DNA of 64,000 nucleotides from Phytophthora sp. 'mugwort' (lineage: Eukaryota; Oomycota; Peronosporomycetes; Peronosporales; Peronosporaceae), in the NCBI GenBank assembly GCA_033558025.1, contig JAUCEF010000009.1, positions 868,001 to 932,000 of the forward strand. Direction: 5' to 3'. Shown here one piece after another: positions 1 through 11,158 of this stretch (position 1 is its first letter; each line of letters opens with the position of its first letter). Position numbers and translations under genes: made by a program. The notes under the pieces are model-generated. The model saw only the letters and a program-made list of their open reading frames with translations. It ran no database searches and was not told where the DNA came from.

Positions 1-214
1 GTTTGCAGAGCTGCCAGACCGAGTCTCGGTCATGCTTGAAGCTGACGTGGAAGCGAAGACGAGAGCACAGGAACGAGTTCGGGGCTGAAAAGGAAAAGAC
101 CCGGCGGAAACTAACCGCAGCGAAGTCGCTGTAATTCAACTTGGAGAGTGAAAGGCGGCGACATCCTTTCACTCGCCCTGGATGGTCGGTAGACCGAACC
201 TAAGTGGGGGAGGA
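1..214 (+). mobile_element. 3' internal end of an LTR retroelement
   Basis: A reading frame enters from the left edge and stops at about position 88. A non-coding leader follows and ends in a purine-rich tract at 202-214 (AAGTGGGGGAGGA). That tract lies directly against a TGTAAC start, as a polypurine tract lies against a 3' LTR. The reading frame is too short to assign to copia or gypsy. The rest of the element is outside the window. Confidence 0.55.
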
Positions 215-419
215 TGTAACGGGGTTACACGAAGAGGGCCAAGTGACTCCTCATAATGCTGTACCATAGTACCTAAGTGATGTAGCCTACCTCACTATAG
301 CGTCACTGTACTAACATCACGGATGGATACCACACATTTGCTACAAAGACCTCAGAACCACCCAATAGAATTACTTATAGTTGGTATGAAGAGGCATTAA
401 GCGAGACACCTTTAACACT
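215..419 (+). repeat. Putative 3' LTR
   Basis: It begins TGTAACGGGGTTACA right after the polypurine tract. It probably ends at TAACACT, the same terminal motif as the solo LTR at 61782-62127, although the two interiors differ. The start is well supported by the polypurine tract. The end is inferred only from the shared terminus, because no target duplication can be tested here. Confidence 0.5.
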
Positions 420-1614
420 GATTCTCGCCACGAGCGACACGGTACTTCGGATCGGTGGAGGCGAGCTATATCCATACCTCACCTGAATGGCGCCAATTTT
501 GCGCTAGAGGTTGCTAAACGCATGACTAACGCACCCAGCGGCACCGTAAACCTCAATGCGCCATTTTTAATGTAATGGCGAGCTTCCAAATCTACTGGCT
601 TTGAAGTGCGTTCGCCTCGCTGAATTAAAATGAGCCCAGGATTAGCTGCGGAGACTAAATATTATCACCATGGAAATGTTGTCATCCTGCAATAAGGGTG
701 GTCTTCGGTCAATTTAATGGCGGTCAATGTCACGACATCGCCCTTCGCTATTCCATCTCTTGCTACGCGTTTGCCACTGCGTCGCTGTTGCTTGGTAGAA
801 GCGTTATCCCTGCTGTTGGTGTTGCGAGTGCCGGTCGTGTTGCTGGTCAAGCTGGCGTTTATTGCCGTTATTCGTGGAGGACGCGTTTGTTGTTGTAGTT
901 GCTAGTGTCATTACAGCCCGTGGAATTGGCCTCGCTGGGGTTGGTCTCGTTGCGGTAGTTGGGGGTGGTGCCGTGGTGGTGATTGTGGTGACGGGGGTCC
1001 TGATTTTTAACGCGCTGAGCTGGTTGTACTCTACATACAAGATGGGGAGGAGCTTCCAGTGTGAATGTCATCGTGAAACATTCGATGCGCCCAACGCCTA
1101 GACCTTTCTCGGAGCTCATCTCCTTGATGCCCGACATCAGGAAGCCGCCAGATATCTTGCTCGCCGCCACTTTGCACAGGGGCCGCATTAAACCAAAGCA
1201 GCAACCGAGCCGATGCCGAAGCCGCAGGAGCTGCCTCCACCTTCGGAGCCAACACAGCAGCAGCCTGGTGATCCAAAAAAGCTGAGTTGCTCCAAGTCTC
1301 GTTTTACATCTATTTCCTCGCGAATAATACGCGTGGAAACCTTAAACTAGGTTGAGGTTCGGGTGCATTTTATCGCGACGCAACGCAGCCGAGGCCAATA
1401 ATTAGCAAGGCAGTGAGGAGGCGGAAAACTAGCTGACCCAGACGACAGGAGCACGGATATTCCTCATTTGCTATGAAACTTGGTCACTTCGTACATCGCA
1501 TCGCAAGCTCCATACGTGCGAAATCTCAGCCTCATTAGACAAAGTGGCATTTAGTTAAGCAGTCATGCTCAGAGAATTGAGCTTTTTCGTGTCGATTCGT
1601 GGCGAGAAGGAGAG
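420..1614. other. Gene-poor stretch with one low-complexity minus-strand relic
   Basis: No recognised gene. Between about 665 and 1276 the minus strand has overlapping short frames rich in Thr, Asn, His and Pro, caused by GT/GG-rich simple sequence. The composition resembles the low-complexity tail of the Harbinger companion protein near 7.9 kb, but no shared domain is visible. The rest (420-660 and 1280-1614) shows nothing recognisable. Confidence 0.3.
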
Positions 1615-2627
1615 TTAACCCCTTTAAACCGGCCGATTTTATCTTTTCTTAGCGAGCATATGCAAGCTAATTTGACTTGACTTTTGTATAGTTTTTCTGT
1701 TTCATAAAAGACAGCATAACATATGGCGATATAACCGGGACAGAGTGCATGTTAGGCTGCATTTTTCGCCATCACCTTGAAATACTAAAGTGTATAATGC
1801 CTGCTAATTACGTGATTAAGATGTGAACCTCGCATCATATGGCGATACACCGACAGGCGCGACCAGACGCTGGTTCAATTGTAGAAAAATCATCATTCCA
1901 AAATTTAGACAACGGAAGGCATACAAAGTCTAGTACACTAATTTGAAGAAAGACAAGGCGGGCCCCTTCTGGACAATCAATGTACGCGTGACTCTGTCAA
2001 TACTAAATCTAAGTTGCTGAAACATCTGCCAAGATGTACCTTGGTTGTGAATATGTAAACGCAAAAAGCCTGGACACATGACTTGCGTTCCAAAGCAATA
2101 AAGCACCAAACACACAATGCATACGCATGGATCGCTACCACTTACGGAAACGAAACCAAAAGTAACGTAGCAGGACGGTGCATATCTGCGGCTTAAACCA
2201 AGTCACTAACCTGGATAGCAGACAGTTAATCTATTGTCGATCTCTGACGTTTGCGCGACTCTTTTGACGGCGTCGTAGACCGCATACGAATACGACGCTC
2301 CTGGTTTGAAGGTCGCAGTTTGCCATCTCTCCATTCCTTGTGCCAGACATCGAGCTAAGTCATCATCGCACCGCGGATGATGTGGCGAGGCCGCATGCAC
2401 AAGTAGAATGGGGTCTTCCCACAATAACCACATTAGTAGGCTGTAGTGTGCGACTTCGCACCCATCATCAAGGAGCAAACCTTACAGGAACGCTGTCGGT
2501 GCTTGGGCTGTGTTTCCTGGTCCCGCTACTCGTCTACAAGTTGGGCGAGATGCGACAACACTTGCACCGCCGTCGCCGCAACTTGGGGTGCTGCTTCAGC
2601 TTCCCAAATGTGTTTCCATCATACATG

Positions 2628-5571
2628 TCACTCTCCTGGATCTGGGTCAGCTGCAAGTGCAGCCGCTTCATGAACTTCGGTCAAGTGACGCGTTGGCTTG
2701 CTCTTGTGATATGCTTTGTGAACGATATAGCTGTTCACGATAGCAATATCAAGCAACCCTAGCACCAGGCTCTTATAGGACTTGCAGGAGATCACAGCCC
2801 GCTGAAGCGAGTAGCGTTGCAGGCGGAGTTGATCATGAACATCAACTCCCCCCATAAACTGATGATAGTCCTTAACAACGCAGAAAGCGACGACCTCATG
2901 CTGTTCGCCAGCCTTGTTACGGCGAACGACTCTATCCAACTTGATGCTTCCACCAGAAGCCAAGAGGTGCACAGGCTTCAAATCCATCCATCAAATTGCA
3001 CGCAATCCCGGTACTTGTACCGACGCAACAATCTTACATGCTCCACGATCCACATCTTTTGGTCTCGACTTCTTCTTGCAGACAACTTCCTTGCAGTATC
3101 CGACGCGGTTCGTCATAATAGTACCAACGCAGTAGAATCCTATTAGCAGTAGTTGAATGGCAAGCGAAACAGACATGTAGAAGCGGTCGATGACAACAAG
3201 CCGCTTGGCAATAAATGGAATATCTCCAAACAGCCCTCAGTTCCGCACAACAGCGGCAGGTATCTCTTTCTTGTCTGGTTTGGATTTGTTGGTTGCGTGC
3301 TCTTCTTCTCACAATACACCTTAAACCTATATATATGCATCATAACAAAACAAATTAGCATGGTTATCAAGGATTATTCACCATAAGCAAAGTGGAGAGC
3401 CAAACAAATACCTGATACAGTACGCAGTCCGCGCACTACAGAGCATGAAAAACTTCGTGCCCCACTTGTGGGGTTTCGCCTTCATGTACACTCGCATCTT
3501 GTTGAAACGGCTGCGGCTTGGAAGCATAACCTCATCGAAGGACAGCTTCGCCGGTGCCTCGCACCCCGCACGGAATGTCCGCTGTAGCACTTCCACCACC
3601 TTTCAGATCTTCCATGCTCTGTCCGTCAGTGCGGGCGGGTCGTCATTTTCATTAAAATGTAGATTTCGGCAGATATCCATGAATCTATCGCGAGGCATCA
3701 CCGAGTTGAAGGCACAACGGGGAATAGCACCATTTCAGCGGTAGTCTTCCATTGGTTCGCGAGCTCCTCCCGGTTAGGGCATATTGTTCGGGCGATCAGG
3801 AGCTCAACTAAGCGGCACAGCTCATGCGGCTTGATTGGAAGTACAGCTTGCAGGTCTCGGTGCACGTCGCGACGAGTGTGCTTCTTGATTTCGGGGTTAC
3901 CATGGCACCGCCGCTTGTAAGCGTCATCAACACGTTGTGCTAGCATGTCGCGCTAGTACTTGTTCGAGCAAATTGCAATATTTTGCCACAAGGCAACCGG
4001 CATGAAGTAGTAAAATAGGGCCAGTGGCGATTCACCTTGATGCAGCACTTCCGGTGTTAGTCCAGCGTAGCCCTGGAGGGTCCCTGGGTTGCTTCCTGTA
4101 TCCTCCACTGCCACTTAGGGTGTCTGCAAGTCTTCGTAGACGTTAGGATCCAGGATGGCCCCCCACCCGGTTGTAGAGAACTCTCGCAGTTACTCGTACT
4201 TGAGATTCCCAGCTAAGCCCTCGTCCGCTCCGCCAAACTGCTCCAGAAACGCTTTCGCCAACTCCATCGCATTTTGCTCGGTGTCGACACCATCAGATCC
4301 GTCCTAGCACTGGCGTCAGAAACCCATTCATCGCAGTCAGATTCAGCGTCGGTAACAACGTCATCCTCCACCGCTTCATCTCCAGAATCTAGCACCCCAT
4401 AGTCACTCGACCTCTCTCCGTATGCATTTACGTTCAAGTTGTCAGAGGTGTCGGCGAGTGCATCTATAACATAACACAAATATTGGTTAGTTATCATGCA
4501 TAATACACACGCTTATAAGGAGTAATGTGCATATGCAACTTTACCTGTTCCATCGTCATCACCAATTGATTCACTGGCATCACCATCGTCGTCCGGCGAA
4601 TCAGCGGTGTCCTTACCGGCGTGTGGCCCCCAACAAATAACCGTTTGCTGGGATCGAGGAGCGTCGGTTATCCCCATAGCTGCTTCTGTGTCTACCGGGA
4701 GATTTTTTTTTCAACTGAGTCGGGTTGAGCTGCTACAACGCATATTCAGGTTAATCAAAATCCAAATGCGTTCACATCATATCCTGCATATGCATGGGCA
4801 CTCACATGCGTTGATAGATGTTTCTGCTCCGTCGGAAACGGCCTGGGCTCGCGCTGTACAGCAAGTGAATAAGAAAGTTAGTAAACTGATATCATAGCAA
4901 CCATATGTAATTCAAACTTACGAAGACGTCGAGTAGTGCACTTTGGTTTGGCGCGCATCTTGGGAGGTGTCCGAGTTTGCTTGGTAGTCACAGAGTACTC
5001 GTAATCAGTACAGCACTTGCGCTCAATGCAGCACCCGCAGTCAGCGCACCACTTGCACTCGGTGTAGCACTCGCAGTCGGCGCAGCACTCGCAGCCGGCG
5101 CAGCACTCGAAGTCTGTGCAGCATTCGTGGTCGGTTCAGCACTCGCAGTAGGTGCAGCCCTCGCAGTCGGTGCAGCAGATAGTGTAGAATACGCCTTGGC
5201 AGCAGTCAAACAGAATCAGACCGTAAATGCGGTTAGCATGATCAATAAACTCGCTTTAGTCAGCTGATGCTTCACCAGCAGTGTAGTACCCGATCAACGC
5301 TTCCTCTCCAAGAAAGAAATCGACCCCTTTCGCGCACTTGGGATTGCCGCCTGAGCGGACATACTTCCATTTCGAGCTCAATCCCCTTCCACCTGGCTTC
5401 ACAGCCGTCCAACCTTTTTTGCGCAGCTCCCGCCAGGCCACGCCGAATGGAATATGCGACGTGGTGGCGTATTTTCCGTAGAGCAATCATAACGAACGGC
5501 TTCTTATGGCTTCCCTCCCTTTCCTGCGATAATCTGGAATGAGTGGACGGCGGTGGAGGGAGCGCTGACAC
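2628..5571 (-). pseudogene. piggyBac transposase (DDE_Tnp_1_7) pseudogene
   Basis: Reading down the minus strand, four homology blocks appear in the right order. An N-terminal block at 5256-5486 carries GWT...GVDFFLGEEAL. An acidic stretch follows at 4213-4497. A catalytic-core block at 3378-3599 has LSFDEVMLPSRSRFN and KPHKWGTKFFML. Later core blocks at 2628-3176 have GFYCVGTIMTNR and DYHQFMGGVDVHDQ, followed by a hydrophobic tail (LVLGLLDIAIVNSYI). The family catalyses cut-and-paste transposition at TTAA. The blocks lie in different frames and are separated by stops, so no functional enzyme is encoded. The acidic Asp triad is only partly traceable. Confidence 0.85.
5011..5172. repeat. 18-bp minisatellite, about 9 units
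   Basis: Nine degenerate tandem copies of an 18-bp unit close to CAGCACTCGCAGTCGGTG. In one minus-strand frame it reads as six-residue Ala/Pro/Thr/Ser repeats. It lies between N-terminal blocks of the piggyBac transposase relic. It produces long open frames on both strands that are not genes. Confidence 0.85.
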
Positions 5572-5851
5572 CTCACAAACTCATGTCGACCGACACAAAC
5601 CTTGAATTTCTTTTATTCTAATTCGGAAAATCAGCCCGTGTATCGTCACTTGTCGCGTGTATCTGCTACGGCTGATATCGGACATAGTGACAGCGAGCTT
5701 AGGGTTACTATTATCTTGCTTTTTGTATAAACAAGGTTTGCTGGAAAATGTGATATACAATTCCAATAGATTTTTGGGCTTAACGTGCATAATGCACGCT
5801 AAGCAAAAACTCTAAGAAGCATAATGCGGGCTCCCGGTTTGAAGGGGTTAA

Positions 5852-6158
5852 ATATATTCAGTTTATATCTACCTAATTTTGGTAACAGTCCCTCGGATCA
5901 GGGACTTGCGAACTGCCGTTCACTGAGAGTTTGTATACTCTCCGGAAGTAACACTACATTTGTGCACACAACACAAAGGTGTTGTGTGCCAAGTCACATT
6001 AACCTCGGCCTTTAGGGAGCGAGGTGAGGAGACCGCTGAAGACGACACGAAGCTACGCTGAATCCCTAGCTGACGGCTGTTACAGAGGCGGCAGGCAGCC
6101 TGCCAGTGGCAGAACGGAAATAAGAAGTCGTTAGAATAGAATTAATTACATCAACAGT
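5852..6158. other. Intergenic, nothing recognised
   Basis: A short gap between the right end of the piggyBac element and the left end of the Harbinger element. No coding potential or repeat stands out. Confidence 0.5.
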
Positions 6159-6235
6159 AGTTCTCACTTTTGGCAACTCTTTGTTGACGACCTTTTGTCG
6201 TTCAATGAATATTAAGCAATCATAGATACGCTGAA

Positions 6236-7477
6236 GTGAGATTCCCAAACGGCGTTTGGCAGGAAGATCGCAGGCAGTTCGCCATGCCGAGGGAATCCAA
6301 TCGAGCAAGGCTCATAAGGAAGTATGGCACCCTCCTCAATGCACGATTGCTTCGACCGTACGCGCGTGTGTTACATGACGATGAAGATGTTGAGGACGGC
6401 CAGTTAGATGATGCTATCTTGTCTCGCCTTACCAGCATTCTAAGCTCGCGATACGTCCCCCCTCGTATTCAGGAGGTTCTCGAGCCTAAGTTCGACTGGT
6501 TCATCCACAAGCAGAGCGACCGCGGATTCTTGCGTTCCTGTCGCATGGAGAGAGGCTCCTTCGACAAGCTGGTAGAGCTAATTTAAAATCATGACGTCTT
6601 CAAGTGCATCCCGGGTAAAAAGAAGAAATTTCTGTTGCTGCGCATTTGCTAGTGTTTCTCAAGTATGTCGGTACTCTTGGATCCCCCGACGCCTGTGTGG
6701 AGCATGGGGGGAGTCTTTCAAGATTGGCAGGGGGGTTGCTTTCAATTGTATAGAGCGGACGACGACGGCCGTGTTGGTGTTGTACCTCAATGTTGTGAGT
6801 TGGCCGTCTACGAGCGAGCGTGAAGCGGTTGCTGCACGTATTGCCCCGACAACGACTTCCCGAACTGTGTCGGGTTAGTCGATGAAACGTTGCTGCCATT
6901 GTGTGTCTTTCAAGCCTACTGCGTGCGGCGGGGATTAATTCACACGCAAAGGGGGCTATGTTATCAACGCCATGATGTTCTGTGATGATACCGCGCGGGT
7001 CACTTACATGATCATTGGCTGGCCTGGATCCACTCATGACAACCGGGTGAGGAGCAACTCACAGGTGTACCGATCTCCAGAGCGATATTTTTCTCGTGGG
7101 CAATACCTTCTCGGAGATTCTGCGTTCCGAGCATCGCGCCACATGCTTCCTCCGATTAAGCAGCTAGCTGGTACGGTGCTGAAGCCTGAGAACGGTTTTT
7201 CAATGACAGGCTGAAAACAAATCGAGTGCGCTCCGAACATTGCATCGGACTTTTGAAAGCTCGCTTCCAGTACTTCAAAGGCGCGCGCATTCTCGTCAAA
7301 GGTACAGACGACTTGAAGAGGATTGAACGTCTTTTCATGTGCGCGTGCGTGATTCACAACCTACTTATCGACGACCCGCTACCTCGCGAGCTCATCGAAG
7401 CTGTTTTAGTCGAACTCAAAAACGAAGCCGCTGCAAGTGTGGGAGTGGGAAGACACAGACGATGCTCCCCCGATTGA
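6236..7477 (+). pseudogene. Harbinger transposase (DDE_Tnp_4) pseudogene
   Basis: An N-terminal helical segment (6236-6586) is followed by core blocks in shifted frames. FPNCVGLVDETLLPL-like residues near 6850-6900 hold the first catalytic Asp. The block at 6972-7214 has IIGWPGSTHDNRV and LLGDSAF, which holds the second Asp. SEHCIGLLKARFQYF at 7226-7300 holds the Glu. The order and spacing match the DDE domain of PIF/Harbinger and human HARBI1. Three or more frame changes and internal stops mean it is not translated as one protein. Introns could explain at most part of this. Confidence 0.82.
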
Positions 7478-7599
7478 CACGGGTCATCGTTTACAGATTA
7501 TGCACTACTTAGTGGAGAGCGATGGGCACTTTTAGCTGAAGTGGAGAGGAAACAATTCGTCAATTCAGTCATGGGGATTCTCTCTTCGGGCATGCGTTT

Positions 7600-8856
7600 T
7601 CTACTTCGCGCTATTTACTCCTTTAATAGTACTTCATCTTGTCGAGCTTGGATTATCTTCTTCTTTGCCTGCACCTCGAGAAGCTTGATGCGGCAGCAAG
7701 CTTCGGCCTCAGCAAAACGAAGTCGTCTCTCATCCGACGCGCTTTGCTTCCACAACCGACTTCAATCGAAACTGCTGTTTCTCCCATTCGAGTTTCTCTT
7801 TGTGCATTTGCTGAGTGCTTTTTCGATCAATCGCTTTCAACTTGGTCAACGCAGCGTTTATATCACCCCACTCCGATAGCGTGCTAGCAACACGGGTATT
7901 GCGCACACGAATGGACCCGATCTTTTTAGTGCTATTAGTATTGACTGCGCCAGTTTTTGTTGGCCTCGTGGCAGTAGTCGTCGTAGCACCAGTCGCCGTA
8001 GTCGTGGCAGCACTCGTCGTAGCACTAGTAGCACTAGTTGTCGCACCACTCGTTGTGGTAGTTGCTGCACCATTTGCTGCAGCATTCATTGAAGTAGCTG
8101 TCAACTCTGTAGTCGATGCGTCGTTCTCTCCGCTAAAGCATGTCTCCTCAGCGGACTGGTCTGCAGCATCAACATCACAATTTTCATTCGTGGGCCCCTT
8201 GGCCGAGTCGCTGGTCTGTCCTCCATTACGTCCTTGAGCACTTCGAAGTGCGGGCACTTTTGCTCGGTCCACTCCAGGAGAGAGCCTTCAACTGTTTTAC
8301 CGGCTCCGGTATTGTTGAGGTGATCCGAAGCAACTCTAAAGCTCGACTCGATCTGGCTGATCTTCGTTATGACGTCCTTGAGTGTGAGCGGCGTCTTGAT
8401 TCCCTTCGCCACAATAAGCTTACAAATAGCTTCTGCGAGACCCTTCTTGGTCTTTCCATTGGTAGTGTCGCCGCGCCACGTTGCGTAGTTACCTTGCGTT
8501 GTTATCCAGCCCAAGAGGACGCTGAGTGAGCTGACGGAGGGATCAGGTCCATCATTCTTCCACATCACTCTCTTTGTCTTGGCGGCCTTCTTCTGCTTCC
8601 CCTTTCCGGTCTTTTTCTTCAGCTTCCCCTTTCTCTGCGTAGCTGCTCCGAGGGTTGCTGGTTCTACTGGGAAAGTCACGATTGATTCACCGGCGCCTTC
8701 AGTCGGAGGGGCCGCAGCGGGGGGGTCACTGAGGAGGCTTGGGCCCGACAGGGGGGCTGCTGGTTCTCCGACAGGAGAGCTAGCAGTGGGCATGAGCTTC
8801 AGAAGATCTTTTCGTTTTGATTGTGTGTTCTTGCTGCCTTTCGATCTTGCCGCCAC
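7600..8856 (-). pseudogene. Harbinger companion Myb/SANT-trihelix-like protein, frameshifted
   Basis: Starts at ATG 8856. The N-terminus is basic with a Pro/Ala-rich stretch and a Lys-rich patch (KLKKKTGKGKQKK, about residues 77-89). It is followed by a DNA-binding-like domain with LLGWITTQGNYATWRG and LKDVITKISQIESSFR, as in the second protein of PIF/Harbinger elements, which recruits the transposase to the termini. After about residue 210 the frame shifts. Coding continues at 7730-8272 through a Thr/Ala-rich simple-sequence tail to a charged helix (EKLEWEKQQF) that runs on to about 7600. The call as a companion rests on domain type and on position inside the same terminal repeats. Confidence 0.7.
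7960..8095. repeat. Degenerate GTAGTCG/GTAGCAC simple repeats
   Basis: Short, imperfect, trinucleotide-like repeats coding for the Thr/Ala-rich tail of the companion protein on the minus strand. The plus-strand frame over it (Val/Ala-rich) is a shadow. Confidence 0.6.
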
Positions 8857-9011
8857 CTCTAACAGCGTCGATTTCGTGGCTGCTCGCGAGACGGCAGCAA
8901 GAAGGATCGCTAATTTATGTTACCAATGATAGCTCGAGAACGGCCAACAGCTGCCAACTTTGATCTCGTTGCTGCCAAAAGTGAGAACCACTAATGTACC
9001 TCACTGAGCGC

Positions 9012-9051
9012 TCGATGCTCCGAAGTTCGATGCTCCGAAGTTCGATGCTCC
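9012..9051. repeat. 15-bp tandem repeat, 2.7 units
   Basis: The unit TCGATGCTCCGAAGT is repeated twice exactly, plus a partial third copy, just outside the right end of the Harbinger element. Confidence 0.85.
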
Positions 9052-9215
9052 AAAAATTTCCCCTATTTGACAGAGGGCCCATCACACCTGCAGCTCAACA
9101 CCATTGACAATAACTCCTCAGTCTTTTGTGACTTAAAAATTTCCAATAGCAACGAACATCACGGGTGACGCATTGGAAAAGTTGAAGTGATTTATGTCAG
9201 GCTTAGAACGGGCCC

Positions 9216-9821
9216 GTGGTATTTGAATGTGTAGCACTATTCGTAGCATTCTCTCTGGGGCGAGGTAGTTCCCTCACTTGTTATTTCGCAAGAGCCTCGC
9301 AATCCAACACTAGCTCCTTTTCCGTCGACGCAGAGGCGTTACCCACGCCCACTGATCTTATGAGTTGGTACGAGGGCGACCGACCCGCTTTTCTGTATCG
9401 AGTTCAGTACAGTAAAAGCAGGTCACTGCAAGCCCGAGCGAGACCTGCTTTCGACAGCGACGATTCGTTCAGGAGAGCTGTCGAAGACCATCTCAATTGG
9501 TACAACCGCAATCCTACTCCTTTCGTTTCAACGTTCCGGAGTTTCGACCATGCTACGAGTTGGTCCAACAAATGCACTAACCCCGAAGAGGCGGTGGTGG
9601 TCTGGAAGATTGATGCGTCGCAATTGGGCCAGCTCTTCAGCGTGCGATGCCTGGTGAAGAACAATTATATCTACACTTCTCTAGAAGAAAGAACGTACGA
9701 AGACGAATATCTGGTGCTGGATGAGATCCCGGGACAAAGCCTTGTCGGCTATGCTGTCCTGTATCGTCGGCCCCTTTCGGATCTCGAAGCGTCGACGATA
9801 ATGCGTCAACTTTCTATGTAG
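9216..9821 (+). CDS. DUF7587-like protein, copy 1
   Basis: About 200 residues. The domain core runs from LMSWYEGDRPAFLYRVQ through HLNWYNRNPTPFVSTF to YEDEYLVLDEIPG. That pattern (an aromatic and Arg-rich start, an Asn-Pro-Thr-Pro-Phe-Val-Ser core, and a late acidic Glu-Tyr-Leu-Val-Leu segment) is what I associate with the uncharacterised DUF7587 family of fungi and oomycetes; the family name is from memory. Two homologues lie at 25028-25581 and 43514-44022. Copy 2 starts at an ATG that reads GAGG at the equivalent place here (about 9333), so the true start of this copy is uncertain; upstream ATG 9216 is in frame. The C-terminus is shorter than in copy 2. Function unknown. Confidence 0.55.
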   Translation: MVFECVALFVAFSLGRGSSLTCYFARASQSNTSSFSVDAEALPTPTDLMSWYEGDRPAFLYRVQYSKSRSLQARARPAFDSDDSFRRAVEDHLNWYNRNPTPFVSTFRSFDHATSWSNKCTNPEEAVVVWKIDASQLGQLFSVRCLVKNNYIYTSLEERTYEDEYLVLDEIPGQSLVGYAVLYRRPLSDLEASTIMRQLSM

Positions 9822-10017
9822 GTTTTGAAAGGCACCCAATTGGACGACGCGTGATATCTGGGATAGCAGCCTGCTGCTCTCGACGATGACCTGGTCAACA
9901 TTGATCATCTGAACTTTGCTAGCTAGGAAATACTATGTAGTACTTCGAAGTATTAGTATTGAATCGGAACGTCTTGGCTACTGTATAGTCCGCACTTGTG
10001 TTATTTAAGTCTATCAG

Positions 10018-11066
10018 ATGGCCGAGGCTCTGTATCATCTCAGCGACTCGTTGGCGTGGACGCCGACGTCTGCGCCTCAAGGGCAGTTGGTGCTGCCTCA
10101 GGACTGCGTGGAGGCCACCGGGGCCTTTCTGGTGCATCACTTGACGTCGCTCTTTCTCAAGGCGGATCACCGCGTGTGTTTCGTGGCGAGTGCCAATTCC
10201 CCGGAGCATTATGCGGTCGTTGGTCGCAAACTCGTACGAGAGCATTGGCTATGTGAAACTTGCACGGAGAGATTTTGAGTCATAACTGTTGAATTGATGT
10301 GCAGGGCGTGAACTTTGCGGCTTGTCGAGCGAAGAAGCAGCTTCAGGTGCTAGACTGGACCAGGCTGGAGGCTGACAAGGAGGCTGAGTGGACGACGCTG
10401 TTTGAAGACTTGAGGAGCTTTGCCAAGGACGAGCAAGAGACACGCGTGTCGATTGTGCTGGACGATGTGAGTGCACTCAAGTGGCGGTTTGGAGACACTG
10501 CTGTGCTCGACTTTGTGCGATGCTGCAAGACTTTGACACACGAAAAGAACGTGAGTGTTGCAGAGTGTATGGGGAGGTAGGGAGACGGATATGCTGACGG
10601 GAATGTTGATACTTTCGGTTTAGGGAGCTGCGAACGTCGTGCTACTGAGCCACGCGGACACGGATCTACCGACGTCGAGACCTTTGGTATTTACTGCCAA
10701 GATGATGTTGATCGTTTATTTATTTATTTTCTTAAGTCTGTTTTTTTATTGCTGCTACCTGTTAAGAGCCCAGCACTCGCTGATATGGCGACTGTCGTCT
10801 TGGCGACGAAACCTCTTACTACTGGTTACTCGAAGGACATCCACGGCACGGTACTGCTAGCTGATTGTATTGACCATCATGTAGAGATTGCTGACTAATA
10901 CTTTTGGTCTATTTTTCTCGTTAAATTCGTAATACAGCTTTTAGTGCACCGCCAGAACCAAAGTTTGAGTGGAAACTCACTCCACGAAGAACCGATAGCG
11001 ATTCCGTACAAGATACTGGAGAGTACTATCAAGTGTTTCCACTCTGGCGGAGAAGCTCTGCGGTAG
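10018..11066 (+). CDS. ELP6: Elongator complex subunit 6 (left copy)
   Basis: Elp6 is part of the Elp4/5/6 RecA-like ring of Elongator, which supports tRNA wobble-uridine modification. The first exon has QGQLVLPQDC, GAFLVHHLTSLFLKADHRVC and HYAVVGRKL, which follow the animal ELP6 pattern closely. Later exons have VSIVLDDVSALKWRFG, VVLLSHADTDLP, ATKPLTTGYSKDIHG and EEPIAIPYKILES. Five exons are proposed: 10018-10233, 10305-10550, 10624-10686, 10767-10850 and 10938-11066. All introns are GT-AG, 71-87 bp and phase 0, giving 245 residues, close to the usual length. No Walker A motif is seen, as expected for this subunit. It differs from the right-arm copy by one residue (Pro here, Leu there, at residue 27). 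Exon 4's acceptor is the least certain boundary. Confidence 0.88.
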
Positions 11067-11158
11067 AATTAACTACCAGAAATAGCGAGGATCAGAAATT
11101 ATCCGTTGTTTTTGTTCTTGACTAGAGTTTTATTAGGTTTATCGATCAAGGCACCAGC

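Larger units (their letters stand above)
1619..5847 (-). mobile_element. Complete piggyBac-type DNA transposon (decayed)
   Basis: The element is flanked by the canonical piggyBac target duplication TTAA at 1615-1618 and 5848-5851. The termini are inverted repeats of 14 bp, CCCCTTTAAACCGG on the left and CCCCTTCAAACCGG on the right strand, with one mismatch. Similar subterminal CTTAGCG-CAT motifs occur inside both ends. The 4.2-kb interior carries a decayed minus-strand transposase and an 18-bp minisatellite. Integration at TTAA with CCC-starting ends is diagnostic of the superfamily. The insertion looks intact at its borders but is coding-dead. Confidence 0.9.
6159..8989. mobile_element. PIF/Harbinger-type DNA transposon with two genes
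   Basis: Bounded by inverted repeats of about 17 bp: AGTTCTCACTTTTGGCA at 6159-6175, and its complement at 8973-8989 with one terminal difference. Inside is the two-gene layout of the superfamily: a DDE_Tnp_4 transposase on the plus strand (left half) and a SANT/trihelix-like companion DNA-binding protein on the minus strand (right half), facing each other. A clean 3-bp target duplication could not be fixed by eye. The transposase is disrupted; the companion is better preserved. Confidence 0.8.

Noticed and set aside
4977..5267. Ala/Val-rich frames over 5.0-5.2 kb on both strands
   Set aside because: Generated by the 18-bp minisatellite.
7815..8237. 140-codon plus-strand Val/Ala-rich frame
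   Set aside because: Shadow of the Thr/Ala-rich tail of the Harbinger companion protein on the other strand.
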